From Geobacter sp. SVR (GTDB lineage Bacteria; Desulfobacterota; Desulfuromonadia; Geobacterales; Pseudopelobacteraceae), in contig NZ_AP024469.1 of NCBI RefSeq assembly GCF_016865365.1, positions 3,502,501 to 3,566,500 on the forward strand: a stretch of 64,000 nt of DNA, read 5' to 3'. Positions within the stretch are counted from its first letter, which is position 1. Each line of letters begins with the position of its first letter. This document shows positions 18,101 to 26,713 of this stretch, one piece after another. Made by a program: the position numbers and the translations under genes. The notes beneath the pieces were generated by a model that did not search any database, was not told the origin of the DNA, and worked only from the letters and a program-made list of their open reading frames with translations.

Positions 18101-18596
18101 GCCGCTCGAACTCCTCGTTCACCTGAGCGATTACGGTATGCTCCTCAACGATCAATATTGCGCTTCCGGCCGTATCGAAGAAGGTGTGATAACGGGCTTC
18201 ATCCTTCCTGAGGGAGCGTTCCAGATTGCACTTGTGCAGCGCCAGCTCGATACAGTGGCGCAGAGGCCCTGGCCGGAACGGCTTGACCAGATAGGCGAAG
18301 CCATTGGCTGCTTTGGCACGGGAAAAGGTGTCGTCATCGCCACGGGGGGTAAGATACACGACCGGAGTATCCTGCTCCGCGTGGATGCGGCCGGCGGCGG
18401 AGATGCCGTCGAGCCCTTTCGGGGCTACATCCATCAGGATCAGGTCCGGCCGCAGAACGATCGCCGTATCGACCGCTTCTTCGCCGCTGTCAACGATTGC
18501 AACCACGTCATATCCGAGGCTGGTCAGAGACTTGCCCAGCCGTTTGGCAGCCGCGGCATCATCCTCGACCACCAGGATTCTGGCGCGATATTTCAC
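15198..18596 (-). CDS. soluble hybrid histidine kinase, REC-PAS-GAF-HisKA-HATPase-REC-REC-Hpt
   Basis: A 1132-residue protein without membrane segments. The domains in order are: receiver (1-120, Asp56 in [10 protein letters not shown]); PAS (about 135-245); GAF (about 280-440); dimerisation/phospho-acceptor domain with [13 protein letters not shown]; ATPase with NLAGNAVKF and [10 protein letters not shown]; a receiver with [12 protein letters not shown]; another with [13 protein letters not shown]; and a C-terminal Hpt domain ([12 protein letters not shown]). All key phospho-residues appear present, so a multistep relay is feasible. The start is GTG, directly after the stop of a small Cys-rich gene, with AAGGAG eight bases upstream. 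It is the third gene of an apparent operon with the PrsR-like regulator. It does not look like the membrane-bound PrsK kinase. Confidence 0.9.
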   Translation of the reverse strand: MKYRARILVVEDDAAAAKRLGKSLTSLGYDVVAIVDSGEEAVDTAIVLRPDLILMDVAPKGLDGISAAGRIHAEQDTPVVYLTPRGDDDTFSRAKAANGFAYLVKPFRPGPLRHCIELALHKCNLERSLRKDEARYHTFFDTAGSAILIVEEHTVIAQVNEEFERLSGYSRSELEHRKRLTDFFLGQDLEAVSGYVNLMRMVPALAPIHCEASFYDRRGNAREIIFSIKRVPGAPGSMVSIIDTSDWRHVEREHDATIELLHHINSSTGIDDLRQRATTFLAGLLGGVRTGIRMCTANDDPLHEAAAGRLHEFETGTLDLLAVCPDETATCDPPFLESLCGAVLTGCTDPSRPFFTDNGSFWTNSSSDVLQKCDFGGIHRIRGQRDCCGYESIAVIPLRTGGKILGVMHFADQARERFTPRLIAMLERIGDHLALALSHRQADEKITSYMHELEKSRDRIVQQSHELMVAHRMAETANRAKSDFLATMSHEIRTPMTSVIGMADLLMKTELTEQQRILAGGILNSADTLLEIINDILDFSKVESGKVEIKPAPFDLRSLCEEVADLLSPKTAGKQVEIIVNCPPEIPTHLIGDAGRIRQVLVNLAGNAVKFTEKGHVTIEVECSAGEGADPLFMIRVRDTGVGIPDDKIPLLFQKFYRVESVTHRKFAGTGLGLAISKSLVERMGGTIGAHSTAGSGSLFWFELALALDTSYPVVSDSLSGLSGTRVLVVDDEYQNCQMLAKHLAFRGMRCSSSLSGEAALELLNGALAGNDPFRIVLIDQNMPDMDGATLGRIIKEHRDLASTRLILLSADIHRCRKTVDSTHDMFAAFLDKPIRMHGLVKALQAVSPFPQHDDGAGKDAPVTARPAAPFASLRVLLVEDNPASEEVAAAMLQFLGCTADVATSGSEAVEMACRHPYDIVFMDCNMPHMDGFEATAEIRSREGTSRHTVIIALTANAIRGYREKCLLAGMDDYLSKPVRSQELLETLTRWVSPGLLKEAAFAECEPETDVGAGGIFDAERLQKLLVIFKKSGKDLVSTVVEPFLENIEKNMPLLHLAVSEGNFSGVYATAHQLQGGSRNLGLRRVTAICAGIQNSSGLHNHESVRRLVHSLEKEVPLVRRQVYQMREQGLI

Positions 18597-18812
18597 TCAG
18601 GTCTCCTTTTTCCACGCCTCATGGTTCGAACAGTACCGTTTGAAGACGCTGCACTCTCCTCCGGTTTTGGCGCATCTCCAGACCTGCATCGACGTGCAGT
18701 AGTAGCACGGGGGAAGCTGGTCGCCGCTCAGCCCGCTGACCATGCGCTGCAATTGGCGATATTCGCCGGTAAATGTCTTTTCGTGATTCTTGTGCACCGC
18801 CGTTATCTTCAA
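18597..18812 (-). CDS. small Cys-rich protein of unknown function
   Basis: A 71-residue ORF using a TTG start (18810-18812) six bases after a perfect AGGAGG; it runs directly into the kinase start codon. The C-terminal half has five cysteines (CYYC, then C, C and C spaced by 8-10 residues, ending YCSNHEAWKKET), which suggests metal or Fe-S binding or a redox role. The N-terminal half is basic and polar and has no signal peptide. Position between a sigma-54 activator and a hybrid kinase suggests a signalling partner, perhaps a redox input. No family was recognised. Confidence 0.7.
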   Translation of the reverse strand: MKITAVHKNHEKTFTGEYRQLQRMVSGLSGDQLPPCYYCTSMQVWRCAKTGGECSVFKRYCSNHEAWKKET

Positions 18813-18830
18813 AGATTGCCTCCTGGAAAG

Positions 18831-18943
18831 CAGGGACCGGGGATCAGGGACCGGGAAAATCTTTAAAAGAAGGGTAAAAGACTTTGATGTTACTGGTCCC
18901 CGGTCCCTGGTCCCTGGTCCCTGATTCTCGGTCCCCGGGCCCT
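18831..18943. repeat. heptamer-rich hairpin repeat, copy 4 (partly coding)
   Basis: Left arm AGGGACCGGGGATCAGGGACC, core ending AGACTTTGATGTTACTGG, and a right arm with several inverted GGTCCCT units. Same orientation as copy 2. It encodes the last 30 or so residues and stop of the PrsR-like gene and ends just before the ribosome-binding site of the Cys-rich gene. Confidence 0.85.
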
Positions 18944-20352
18944 GAAAGGCGCTTGCTGAGGGTTTGCCGGGCAATTCCCAGCAGCGTCGAGGCCGAGCGT
19001 TGGTTGCCGCCGGTCAGGTTCATGGCCGATGAGATCAGGTAGTCCTCAACCTCCCTGATGGTGGGAAAGCGCCCGAAGAAACTGTACAGGGCCTCGTCCA
19101 CCTCCTTGTTGGCCGGCAGCAGCTTCACGAGCTCATTGGTGCAACAATCGCCGCGCGATAATCCGGCAAAACAGTCCAGGGTCAGCAGCCCGGCGCTGTA
19201 CCGGGCAACCGCGTCGAACACCATCGCGTGCAGTTCCCGGACATTGCCCTGGAAGTGGTAGGTCGACAGCAGGGCCGCCACCTCGCGCGAGGGCTGCGGT
19301 TTCGGCTTGTTGAGCGCCTTGCAGGCCTTGTCGAGGAAATGGTCCAGCAGCACCGGGATATCCTCCCTGCGCTCGCTCAGCGGCGGCAGGTGGATATGAT
19401 GGGCGCAGAGCCGGTAATAGAGATCCTTGCGAAAGGTGCCGGCAGTGATCAGCTGGGTCAAGTCCTTGTTAGTGGCCACTATCAGCCGGGCATCGGTTTT
19501 CTTCAGCAGGTCGGAGCCGACGGGATAAAATTCCTGTTCCTGGATCAACCGCAACAGTTTCACCTGGGACGTTTCGTTCAGATCCCCGATTTCGTCGAGA
19601 AACAGGGTCCCCTTTTCGGCTGCACTGACCAGTCCGTCCCGGGACTGGTCGGCACCGGTAAAGGCCCCTTTCTTGTGGCCGAAAAGGGTATCGGAAAACA
19701 TGTTGTCGTCCAGGCCGGCGGCATTGACCGTAACGAATGCACCGCTTCTCTGGCTCAATGTTGCGATAACTCTGGCGATCAACTCCTTGCCGACACCGGT
19801 TTCGCCGGTGATCAGCACCGGCTGGTCCGATTTTGCGATCACCTCGATGTACTGGAAAATGGCGCGCATCTTCTTGCTGACCGTGACGATGCTCCCGAAG
19901 GCCTCCGGATGCTGCAGGCAGTCATTGAGCAGATACGTGCGCAGATTGCGGTTCTCGGTGGACAGCTCACTGACCTGCAGGGCCTTCTCTACGCTCAGCA
20001 GCAGACGTTCGATATCCATCGGCTTGGTGAGATAATCGGTTGCTCCGGCTTTGATGCAGCTGACAGCGGTGTCGATGTCGTCTGACGAGGTCATGACGAT
20101 GACAGGAATGTGGGGATAATCGCGGATAAGTACCGGCAAGATCTCCATGCCCGAGACGTGCGGCATCAAAAGGTCGAGGACGATCATGGACACCGGGTTG
20201 TTTTCCAGGAATTTGATGATGTTTCTGCTGTCGGAGAGCGTCAGGACGTTGGTGACGCCCTCGCTTTCCAGGGCTGTCACGCTGACTTCGAGTACAATGG
20301 GATCATCGTCGATTAACAGAATCGGCAATTGCGCATTTATCTTCGCGTTCAC
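18844..20352 (-). CDS. PrsR-like sigma-54-dependent response regulator
   Basis: A 502-residue NtrC-type activator. The receiver domain has Asp60 (MIVLDLLMP). The AAA+ domain has Walker A GETGVGKE (183-190), the sigma-54 contact loop GAFTGAD (229-235) and LFLDEIGDL as Walker B. A Fis-like helix-turn-helix (NQRSASTLLGIARQTLSKRL) ends near residue 469. The last 33 residues come from a heptamer-rich repeat and replace the usual short end. The start is GTG at 20350-20352 with GGAGAG upstream. In exosortase systems the PrsR regulator activates PEP-CTERM genes with RpoN; the sigma-54 promoter at 11839 is a likely target. The orthologous assignment is from context and architecture. Confidence 0.85.
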   Translation of the reverse strand: MNAKINAQLPILLIDDDPIVLEVSVTALESEGVTNVLTLSDSRNIIKFLENNPVSMIVLDLLMPHVSGMEILPVLIRDYPHIPVIVMTSSDDIDTAVSCIKAGATDYLTKPMDIERLLLSVEKALQVSELSTENRNLRTYLLNDCLQHPEAFGSIVTVSKKMRAIFQYIEVIAKSDQPVLITGETGVGKELIARVIATLSQRSGAFVTVNAAGLDDNMFSDTLFGHKKGAFTGADQSRDGLVSAAEKGTLFLDEIGDLNETSQVKLLRLIQEQEFYPVGSDLLKKTDARLIVATNKDLTQLITAGTFRKDLYYRLCAHHIHLPPLSERREDIPVLLDHFLDKACKALNKPKPQPSREVAALLSTYHFQGNVRELHAMVFDAVARYSAGLLTLDCFAGLSRGDCCTNELVKLLPANKEVDEALYSFFGRFPTIREVEDYLISSAMNLTGGNQRSASTLLGIARQTLSKRLSGPGDRESGTRDQGPGTSNIKVFYPSFKDFPGP

Positions 20353-20685
20353 AGGTACTCTCTCCAGGGGGGATTGAATCGCTAGATGGCTTGATCCGTC
20401 AGGTATGATTTCTTGAGTATAGATCCCTTTTGGAACATTTCAATCACGGCAGCCAATATTCCTGCCGCTAGAAAAACTCCGATGACGCCCCTGTACGAGC
20501 CAGCCGCATGCAGATGCAGGAGTCGGTACCTGAAGCTGAACCGTCTTGATTTGGAGAAACACCTGGATGCTCCATTACATCGAAATGGCAGGATATTATT
20601 GAAGATATGCCTATACATTTCCTGTACGAATTGGTATGGTAACGGCCCTAATTTAGGCATTGCAATCGGATGACGGAGAATAAAG
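20353..20685. other. divergent intergenic region between the PrsR-like and Wza-like genes
   Basis: About 330 bases with no convincing gene. I searched for TGGCA-N6-TTGC toward either flank and found none. A short perfect palindrome CCTAATTTAGG lies about 40 bases before the exporter start and could be an operator. Promoters for both flanking genes should be here but were not resolved. Confidence 0.5.
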
Positions 20686-23406
20686 ATGAGATGGAATCAA
20701 AAACTGGCGGCGATGATGCTGATTCTACTGCCGGCGCTTGCCGTTCACGCGGAAGCGCCCTTCCCGGCGGATGACGTCCCCCCGCAATACAACGCTCAAC
20801 AGTACAACCCCCAGCAGTATGGCTCCCAGCAATATGTGACCGAAATCGGCAATGACACGGCCCCTTCTCTGTCAGAGCCTGCACCATTTGCCGTAAAAGA
20901 TGCCGGCACCATGCCGACAGCGCCCGCCCAGCCGTCGTCTTCTGCCGGGCAGCAGCCCGCCTCTCAGATGATTGGCCCCCGTACCGTTCCGGGCTCCGTC
21001 CCGAGAAACGGGGTCCAGTCGGCACACTCGAAACCCGGTGTGCAAACTGCCTCGAAACCGTCACCTGGTACCGCCGAAGCAGAAGCGCTTTCCGGCGCTG
21101 AGTCAGTCGTCCCCACGTCACCTGTTGACGCCAAAAATGTCAAAGTCCTCGAGCTATCACCGATCGAACGTGCCATGACGGAACCCGATATTGGCACCTA
21201 TAAATTTTCCCCGCAACGTTTCCGGGTCCAGAACCTGCGTCAGTTCGGCTACTCCTTTTTTCGTTCCGAAGCCCGGGGATTCGCCCCTCTGACCGATATC
21301 CCGGTTGGTCCGGACTATGTGCTCGGGGCCGGTGACCACATCGCCCTCACCGTATGGGGCAGCATCGAAGGTCACTATGACCTGGAGGTCAGCCGCAGCG
21401 GCGAAATCGTGCTCCCCAAGGTGGGGGCGGTTAAGGTTGCCGGCGTTACCTACGGTCAGTTGCCCAAATTCCTCAACGGCCAGCTGGCCAAAGTCTTTCG
21501 CGACTTTCAGCTCAACGTCACCATGGGCAAATTGCGTCTGATCAAGGTATATCTGGTGGGTGAGGTCAACGCTCCCGGTGATTACAACGTTTCTTCCCTC
21601 TCCACCCTTATCAATGCGCTTTCCGCGGCCGGCGGCCCCACCCGCAACGGCAGCCTGCGCGCCATCGCCATCAAGCGCGAAGGCAAATTGGTAGATACGA
21701 TCGACCTGTATGATTTTTTCCTCAAGGGGGACAAGAGCCGTGACATCCGTCTCCAGCCGGGAGACACCGTCTTTGTACCCAGCATCGGTCCGGTGGCCGG
21801 CATTGCAGGGAACGTCCGGAGACCGGCGATCTACGAACTGAAAAACGAAAAAACCCTCAAGGAACTGCTCGATCTGGCCGACGGCATCGTTCCGACCGGC
21901 TACCTCCAGCGGCTCCAGATCTCGCGGGTCGAGGCCCACGACAAGAAGGTGGTCACGGACGTCAACCTGGACACCAAAGAAGGCAAGACTCTGGAAGACA
22001 GGGCAGCCTCGATTCCGATCAAGGACCAGGATCTGGTCAAGATCTTTCCTATCGACAGGAAACTGCGGGATTACGTACGCTTGGAAGGCTATGTACTGCG
22101 CCCGGGAGATTACGCCCTCCAACCCGGCATGCGCATCCACCAGCTCCTGCCGCATGACAACATCCTGCCTGAAACGAGCATGGAAGTGGGCGAGATCACC
22201 CGCCTGTACCCGCCCGACCTGCATCCGGAAAAAATCGTATTCCACCCCGGCAGGGCGCTGACCGGCGCACCTGCCGACGACCTGGAATTGCAGGAGTTCG
22301 ACCAGGTGAGGATCTTCTCGCGCTGGGAACTAGAGGAGATGCCGACAGTCCGCGTATTGGGCGAAGTCCAGAAACCGGGTGAATATCGGCTGATGAAGAA
22401 TATGCGCGTGACCGACCTGCTGATCAGCGGCGGCTATCCCAAGAACAACGCCTATCTGAAGAGCGCCGAGATCACGCGCCTTAAGCAGACCGCCAACAAT
22501 GTCACCAGCTTTCCTATCCTGATCGACCTGGAGGAGGCCATCAAGGGCAATTCGCAGCACAACATTCCCCTGGAGCCTTTCGACGAGCTCACCGTACGCA
22601 AGATACCCAACTGGTCGGAGGTGGCTGAGCGATACGTCACGCTCAAAGGAGAATTCCGTTTTCCGGGCGTGTACCCGATCTTCAAGGGCGAAAAACTCAG
22701 CTCCGTCATTCGCCGGGCCGGAGGGTACTCCGAGCGCGCCTACTTGCGGGCAGCCAAGTTCACCCGTGAATCCGTGCGCGAGATCCAGCAGAAACGGATG
22801 GACGAATTCATCGCCACCACCGAACAGGACATGAACCGCAGGATGACCGAAGTGGCCAGCGCCGCCTCCAGTCCGGAAGAACTGGCTTCTGCCAAGGCGG
22901 TCCTGGAGGGAGTGAAAAGCAATCTGCAGTTGCTCAAGGCAGCCAAGGCCGAAGGGCGCTTGGTGATCAAGCTGGCACCCCTGGATAAGTTCACCAACTC
23001 GACCTATGATATCGCGGCCATGGGTGGTGACGTCCTGGAAGTGCCGCAGCGCAGTTATTCCGTCTCAGTGCTCGGAAAGGTCGTCAATCCCACCAACTTT
23101 GTTGCTAACTTCGGGCGGCCGGTCGGCTACTATCTTCAAAACGCCGGTGGCACGACCAGTGACAGCGATGAGGACGAAATCTACGTCATACGGGCCGACG
23201 GTTCGGTCTTCAGCCGTCAGCAGTACTCGTCCTTTTCCTCCGTTTTTGGGGGAGGCTTTATGAGCGAGCCGGTCGAATCGGGGGACGCCATTGTGGTACC
23301 CCAGAAATTTGAGAAAACCGCTTGGCTTCGCACCATCAAGGACATCACCACCATCATGAGCCAGATCGCCATCACGGCCGGCACGGTCTTTCTTGGTCTG
23401 CGTTAG
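20686..23406 (+). CDS. large Wza-like SLBB polysaccharide export protein
   Basis: A 906-residue outer-membrane exporter. A signal peptide (ILLPALAVHA) is followed by a Gln/Tyr-rich stretch (repeats of QQYN, QQYG, QQYV) and a Pro/Ser-rich region to about 150. Next comes the Poly_export domain (YVLGAGDHIALTVWGS near 210) and then a chain of SLBB repeats (for example VYLVGEVNAPGDY, VRLEGYVLRPGDYAL, VRVLGEVQKPGEY, VTLKGEFRFPGVY, VSVLGKVVNPTNF). It ends with a hydrophobic C-terminus. At more than twice the length of E. coli Wza it resembles long SLBB exporters of Geobacter and related bacteria. It opens the second EPS locus and is independent of the XrtA exporter. Confidence 0.9.
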   Translation: MRWNQKLAAMMLILLPALAVHAEAPFPADDVPPQYNAQQYNPQQYGSQQYVTEIGNDTAPSLSEPAPFAVKDAGTMPTAPAQPSSSAGQQPASQMIGPRTVPGSVPRNGVQSAHSKPGVQTASKPSPGTAEAEALSGAESVVPTSPVDAKNVKVLELSPIERAMTEPDIGTYKFSPQRFRVQNLRQFGYSFFRSEARGFAPLTDIPVGPDYVLGAGDHIALTVWGSIEGHYDLEVSRSGEIVLPKVGAVKVAGVTYGQLPKFLNGQLAKVFRDFQLNVTMGKLRLIKVYLVGEVNAPGDYNVSSLSTLINALSAAGGPTRNGSLRAIAIKREGKLVDTIDLYDFFLKGDKSRDIRLQPGDTVFVPSIGPVAGIAGNVRRPAIYELKNEKTLKELLDLADGIVPTGYLQRLQISRVEAHDKKVVTDVNLDTKEGKTLEDRAASIPIKDQDLVKIFPIDRKLRDYVRLEGYVLRPGDYALQPGMRIHQLLPHDNILPETSMEVGEITRLYPPDLHPEKIVFHPGRALTGAPADDLELQEFDQVRIFSRWELEEMPTVRVLGEVQKPGEYRLMKNMRVTDLLISGGYPKNNAYLKSAEITRLKQTANNVTSFPILIDLEEAIKGNSQHNIPLEPFDELTVRKIPNWSEVAERYVTLKGEFRFPGVYPIFKGEKLSSVIRRAGGYSERAYLRAAKFTRESVREIQQKRMDEFIATTEQDMNRRMTEVASAASSPEELASAKAVLEGVKSNLQLLKAAKAEGRLVIKLAPLDKFTNSTYDIAAMGGDVLEVPQRSYSVSVLGKVVNPTNFVANFGRPVGYYLQNAGGTTSDSDEDEIYVIRADGSVFSRQQYSSFSSVFGGGFMSEPVESGDAIVVPQKFEKTAWLRTIKDITTIMSQIAITAGTVFLGLR

Positions 23407-23419
23407 TATAGCTCTGCTT

Positions 23420-23470
23420 GAGCTCTCTCACTTCCGGTCCTCTTCCTGGACACGGCAAGCGAGAGAGCTC
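23420..23470 (+). terminator. long perfect-arm hairpin between exporter and epimerase genes
   Basis: GAGCTCTCTC (23420-23429) pairs perfectly with GAGAGAGCTC (23461-23470), with a smaller inner GGTCC/GGACA pairing. It starts 14 bases after the exporter stop. No T tract follows, so it may be a partial terminator or an RNA-processing site that lowers expression of downstream genes. Confidence 0.45.
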
Positions 23471-23498
23471 CCCTTATACAATTTGGAGATTTAGATTC

Positions 23499-24521
23499 AT
23501 GTCAAAAATCCTGGTAACCGGCGCTGCCGGTTTCATAGGTTTTCATCTCTCGAAGCGGCTGCTCGAACGCGGGGATACGGTTGTCGGCTACGACAACATG
23601 AACGACTACTATGATGTCACCCTCAAGGAGGCGCGGCTGGAACAGCTGGTGTCTATGCCGGGCTTTCGCATGGTGAGGGCAGGCCTCGAGGATCGCACTA
23701 CGCTGGAACAGCTGTTCGCTGAAGAGGGTTTCGACGTGGTAATTAACCTGGCCACCCAGGCCGGCGTACGCTACTCCATCAGCAACCCTCACGCCTACAT
23801 TCAGAGCAACCTTGTCGGCTTTATCAACATCCTCGAAGCCTGCCGCCATAACAAGGTGGAGCACCTTGTCTACGCCTCGTCCAGTTCCGTGTACGGCGCC
23901 AATACCACTATGCCATTTTCCACCCATCACAACGTGGATCACCCGGTGTCACTGTACGCCGCAACCAAGAAATCCAATGAACTGATGGCTCACACCTATT
24001 CGAGCCTCTACGGTCTGCCAACCACCGGGCTGCGCTTCTTCACAACCTACGGCCCCTGGGGACGTCCCGACATGGCGCTGTTTCTTTTCACTAAAGCCAT
24101 TCTGGAAGGCAAGCCGATCGACGTTTATGATTATGGCAAAATGCGACGGGACTTCACCTATATCGACGACGTCATCGAGGGTATCGTCAGGGTGGCAGAC
24201 AACGTGCCTGTACCCAATCCATTATGGAGCGGCGCTGCTCCCGATCCCGCCACCAGCTACGCCCCCTATCGCATCTACAACATCGGCAACAATAATCCGG
24301 TCATGCTGCTGGATTTCATCGAGACACTGGAAAAACACCTGGGGAGACCGGCGCAGAAGAACATGATGCCTATCCAGGATGGGGATGTGCCTGAAACCTG
24401 TGCCGATGTAGATGACTTGATGCGTGATGTGGGCTTCAGACCGGCAACTACCGTTGAAGAGGGTATCGGACGTTTTGTCGCGTGGTATCAGAGTTATTAT
24501 AAAGTAGAGATCTCTTCTTGA
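23499..24521 (+). CDS. NAD-dependent epimerase, probable UDP-glucuronate 4-epimerase
   Basis: A 340-residue extended short-chain dehydrogenase/reductase. The NAD motif is [10 protein letters not shown] near the N-terminus; the catalytic residues are seen as ASSSSVYG and YAATKKSNE. The segments [39 protein letters not shown] and [14 protein letters not shown] are typical of UDP-glucuronate 4-epimerases (LpsL/Cap1J type), which convert UDP-GlcA to UDP-GalA. ATG at 23499 is used; it has GGAG upstream. A galacturonate-containing polymer is suggested but not proven. No UDP-glucose dehydrogenase gene is nearby, so UDP-GlcA must come from elsewhere in the genome. Confidence 0.85.
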   Translation: MSKILVTGAAGFIGFHLSKRLLERGDTVVGYDNMNDYYDVTLKEARLEQLVSMPGFRMVRAGLEDRTTLEQLFAEEGFDVVINLATQAGVRYSISNPHAYIQSNLVGFINILEACRHNKVEHLVYASSSSVYGANTTMPFSTHHNVDHPVSLYAATKKSNELMAHTYSSLYGLPTTGLRFFTTYGPWGRPDMALFLFTKAILEGKPIDVYDYGKMRRDFTYIDDVIEGIVRVADNVPVPNPLWSGAAPDPATSYAPYRIYNIGNNNPVMLLDFIETLEKHLGRPAQKNMMPIQDGDVPETCADVDDLMRDVGFRPATTVEEGIGRFVAWYQSYYKVEISS

Positions 24522-24690
24522 CCTCAAGGCTCTAGAATTGGTAGCTTTAGCCTGCCAATTAGGCAGCGAAATGAGAACAACGTCGAGATAAACCTCTGTT
24601 TTGAGTGTTTAAGATTTTTTCTTGCTTTTTTCATCTTATCCATGGCTTACTGCTTTTTGATTACTTGCTAATGTCGTCGGAGCACTATTA

Positions 24691-26022
24691 ATGCATCAGA
24701 ATACCCCCGGTACTAGCCCTCATTCCTCACCTGGCAATCCGATCACGAGGCACCAACAAACACCTTTAATCCATGAGTCTAGCGGCTCTTGTCCTAGCCC
24801 CGAACCTCGTACTTTGAATTTTGAAGCTGACGTTGAAATTCTGCCAACTACTCCAGGTATTTCGCCGCGACCAGTGACTCCCGCCGTGTCTCTCGTAGAT
24901 TTGCTACTCGTCATTGCCCAGCACAAGAAGATGATTCTGCTCACTTCCTTAGGTGCGGCGCTCCTGACCGCGTTGATTACTCTCTTCATGCCTAACATCT
25001 ACACCGCCACGACCTTGATTCTGGCCTCGGAAGATGACAAAGCCGGTATGAGTGCAATGATGGCTCAATTGGGGGGATTGGCCGGCCTCGCAGGCGGATC
25101 GCTCGGCGGTCCCACCAAGACGGATCTGTATGTATCCATGCTCAGGAGTGAAGCTGTCAAAGACCCGATTATCGACCGTTACAAGCTTTTGGATGTGTAT
25201 AAGGCGAAATTCAGGGTTGATGCCTATAAAACGCTGGATACCAAGGCCATGATCAGCGCAGGGAAAAAAGACGGCATCATAACCATCGCCGTGAATGACA
25301 AGGACCCCAAACGGGCCGCCGATATGGCCAACGGATATGTTGAAGAGTTGGGCAAGCTTGCCGTAAGGCTCAGCATGAGCGGAGCCGGCAAGAACCGCCT
25401 GTTTCTGGAGGAGCGCTTAACAACCGCCAAGGCGGATTTGACCCGCGCCGAAGACGAATTGAAGGCGTTCCAGTCAAGAAACAAGATGGTGAACGTCACG
25501 GAGCAGGCAAAGGCGTCCATCGAGGGGGTCGCTCAACTCAGGGCGCAGCTTGCCGTACAGGAGGTCCAGCTTGCCGCCTTGCAGCGCCAGTTTACCGATT
25601 CCAGCCAGGAAGTGAAGCGGGCCCGGACCTCGGTCGAAAACATGAAGAGGCAGATCGCCCGACTGGAGGGGAGCGGTGGCAACAGTTCCATCCCTTCCGT
25701 CGGATCAGTGCCCCAACTGGGCCAGGATTATCTGCGCCTCATGCGCGAGTTCAAGATCCAGGAGACCATGGTCGAGTTGCTGACCAAACAGTATGAGATG
25801 GCCAGGCTCTCCGAATCGAAAGACCTCTCCCCCTTCCAGGTCCTGCAAAAAGCCAAAGTGCCGGAAAAAAAGAGCAAACCTGCCCGCTCAAAACTGGTCA
25901 TTGTTGCAACCTTTGTAACCTTTTTCTTCTCCGTGCTGTTCGCATTCGCCAGGGAAGGCTTTGCCCGGATGCCGGAGAAAGAACTGGAGCGATGGAAGTC
26001 GTTGCGCTCTCCGAGACGTTGA
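24691..26022 (+). CDS. Wzz-type chain-length determinant of the second EPS locus
   Basis: A 443-residue polysaccharide co-polymerase. It starts with about 65 Pro/Ser/Thr-rich cytoplasmic residues, then SLVDLLLVIAQHKK and a first membrane helix (about 85-105). The periplasmic part has the Wzz opening YTATTLILASEDDKAG, a Gly/Ala stretch (LGGLAGLAGGSLGG), and a long coiled coil (about 240-340). A second helix (IVATFVTFFFSVLFA) and a short basic tail complete it. No kinase domain is fused. Upstream GGAG lies ten bases before the ATG. Its 3' end lies some tens of bases before a decayed IS200-like element, so later genes may be uncoupled from this transcript. Confidence 0.88.
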   Translation: MHQNTPGTSPHSSPGNPITRHQQTPLIHESSGSCPSPEPRTLNFEADVEILPTTPGISPRPVTPAVSLVDLLLVIAQHKKMILLTSLGAALLTALITLFMPNIYTATTLILASEDDKAGMSAMMAQLGGLAGLAGGSLGGPTKTDLYVSMLRSEAVKDPIIDRYKLLDVYKAKFRVDAYKTLDTKAMISAGKKDGIITIAVNDKDPKRAADMANGYVEELGKLAVRLSMSGAGKNRLFLEERLTTAKADLTRAEDELKAFQSRNKMVNVTEQAKASIEGVAQLRAQLAVQEVQLAALQRQFTDSSQEVKRARTSVENMKRQIARLEGSGGNSSIPSVGSVPQLGQDYLRLMREFKIQETMVELLTKQYEMARLSESKDLSPFQVLQKAKVPEKKSKPARSKLVIVATFVTFFFSVLFAFAREGFARMPEKELERWKSLRSPRR

Positions 26023-26069
26023 AATTGTTTACAAACTACGATTTCATTGGGGTCACAGAATGTGAAGTG

Positions 26070-26454
26070 AACACCCAGTCTTCCGTTGTCAAGTGTGTAC
26101 CGAAGTGTCGGCAGAAAGTGTTGTATGACAGGCTGTGTCAGCATTTGGGAGAGTTGCTGAAAGATCCTGCCAAGCAACAAGGGTGTCAAATATTAGAGAG
26201 GCATCTGAGACCCAACCATGTTCACATCCTGATATCCATTTCGCCGAAGGTTTCGGTATCGCAGGTGATCGGTTTCATCAAGGGCAAAAGCGCGATAGCG
26301 ATTGCCCGTACATATGTTGGCCGCCGCAAGAACTTTGCTGGGCAGAGTTTTTGGGCCAGAGGATATTATGTCAGCAGATGAGGAAAGCATCTGCGCCTAC
26401 ATTCAGAATCAGAGCGAAGAAGATAAACGTCTTGACCAGCTAAACTTACTTTAA
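26070..26454 (+). pseudogene. broken IS200-type Y1 transposase
   Basis: Homology to the intact TnpA at 34624-35061 begins at VVKCVPKCRQKVL, so about 17 N-terminal residues are lost. The HUH motif is present as HVHILIS. After FWARGYYVS about 11 bases are deleted, shifting the frame, and the rest (ADEESICAYIQNQ, with the catalytic Tyr) continues in another frame to the TAA at 26452-26454. The protein is clearly diverged from the two intact copies, so this is an older insertion of a related element, not a recent sibling. Confidence 0.85.
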
Positions 26455-26540
26455 GAGGAGCCACCTTCTAGGTGGCAACGTTTTACAAACCCGCTTTGAG
26501 CGGTTAACGATTTTCAAGCTCCCGGCTGTGCCGGAGGTAT
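26070..26540 (+). mobile_element. decayed IS200/IS605-type element
   Basis: Remnant with a broken transposase gene (to 26454) and a right end of the same design as the intact copies: a CCACCTT/AGGTGG hairpin, ACCCGCTTTGAGCGGTT, and CTCCCGGCTGTGCCGGAGG. The left end is missing or unrecognisable. It lies at the transition from GC-rich to AT-rich DNA. Confidence 0.75.
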
Positions 26541-26713
26541 CTGACTCAATCCTGAATACAACGGGTTATAATAATTCTTTTATTTTTGGCGGTGATAGTT
26601 CCTATCGTAAAACAACAGGTATTTACAGCACTGTGAAATACGGCAAACCTCTTGATAGGTGGGAACAGTTGCCATTCCGAGCGTAAAATAAAGACAAGTT
26701 CAAGGATGGTCTG

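Noticed and set aside
20382-20660. Open frame on the minus strand before the Wza-like gene
   Set aside because: No start signal and no recognisable domain; it lies in the promoter region between divergent genes.
20761-20850. Gln/Tyr-rich start of the Wza-like protein as prion-like domain
   Set aside because: Only three short QQY repeats; more likely a simple extracytoplasmic linker after the signal peptide.
26640-26713. Sigma-70 or sigma-54 promoter before the FkbH gene
   Set aside because: TTGATA and TAAAAT are 26 bases apart and the GG/GC pair is 13 apart; neither fits.
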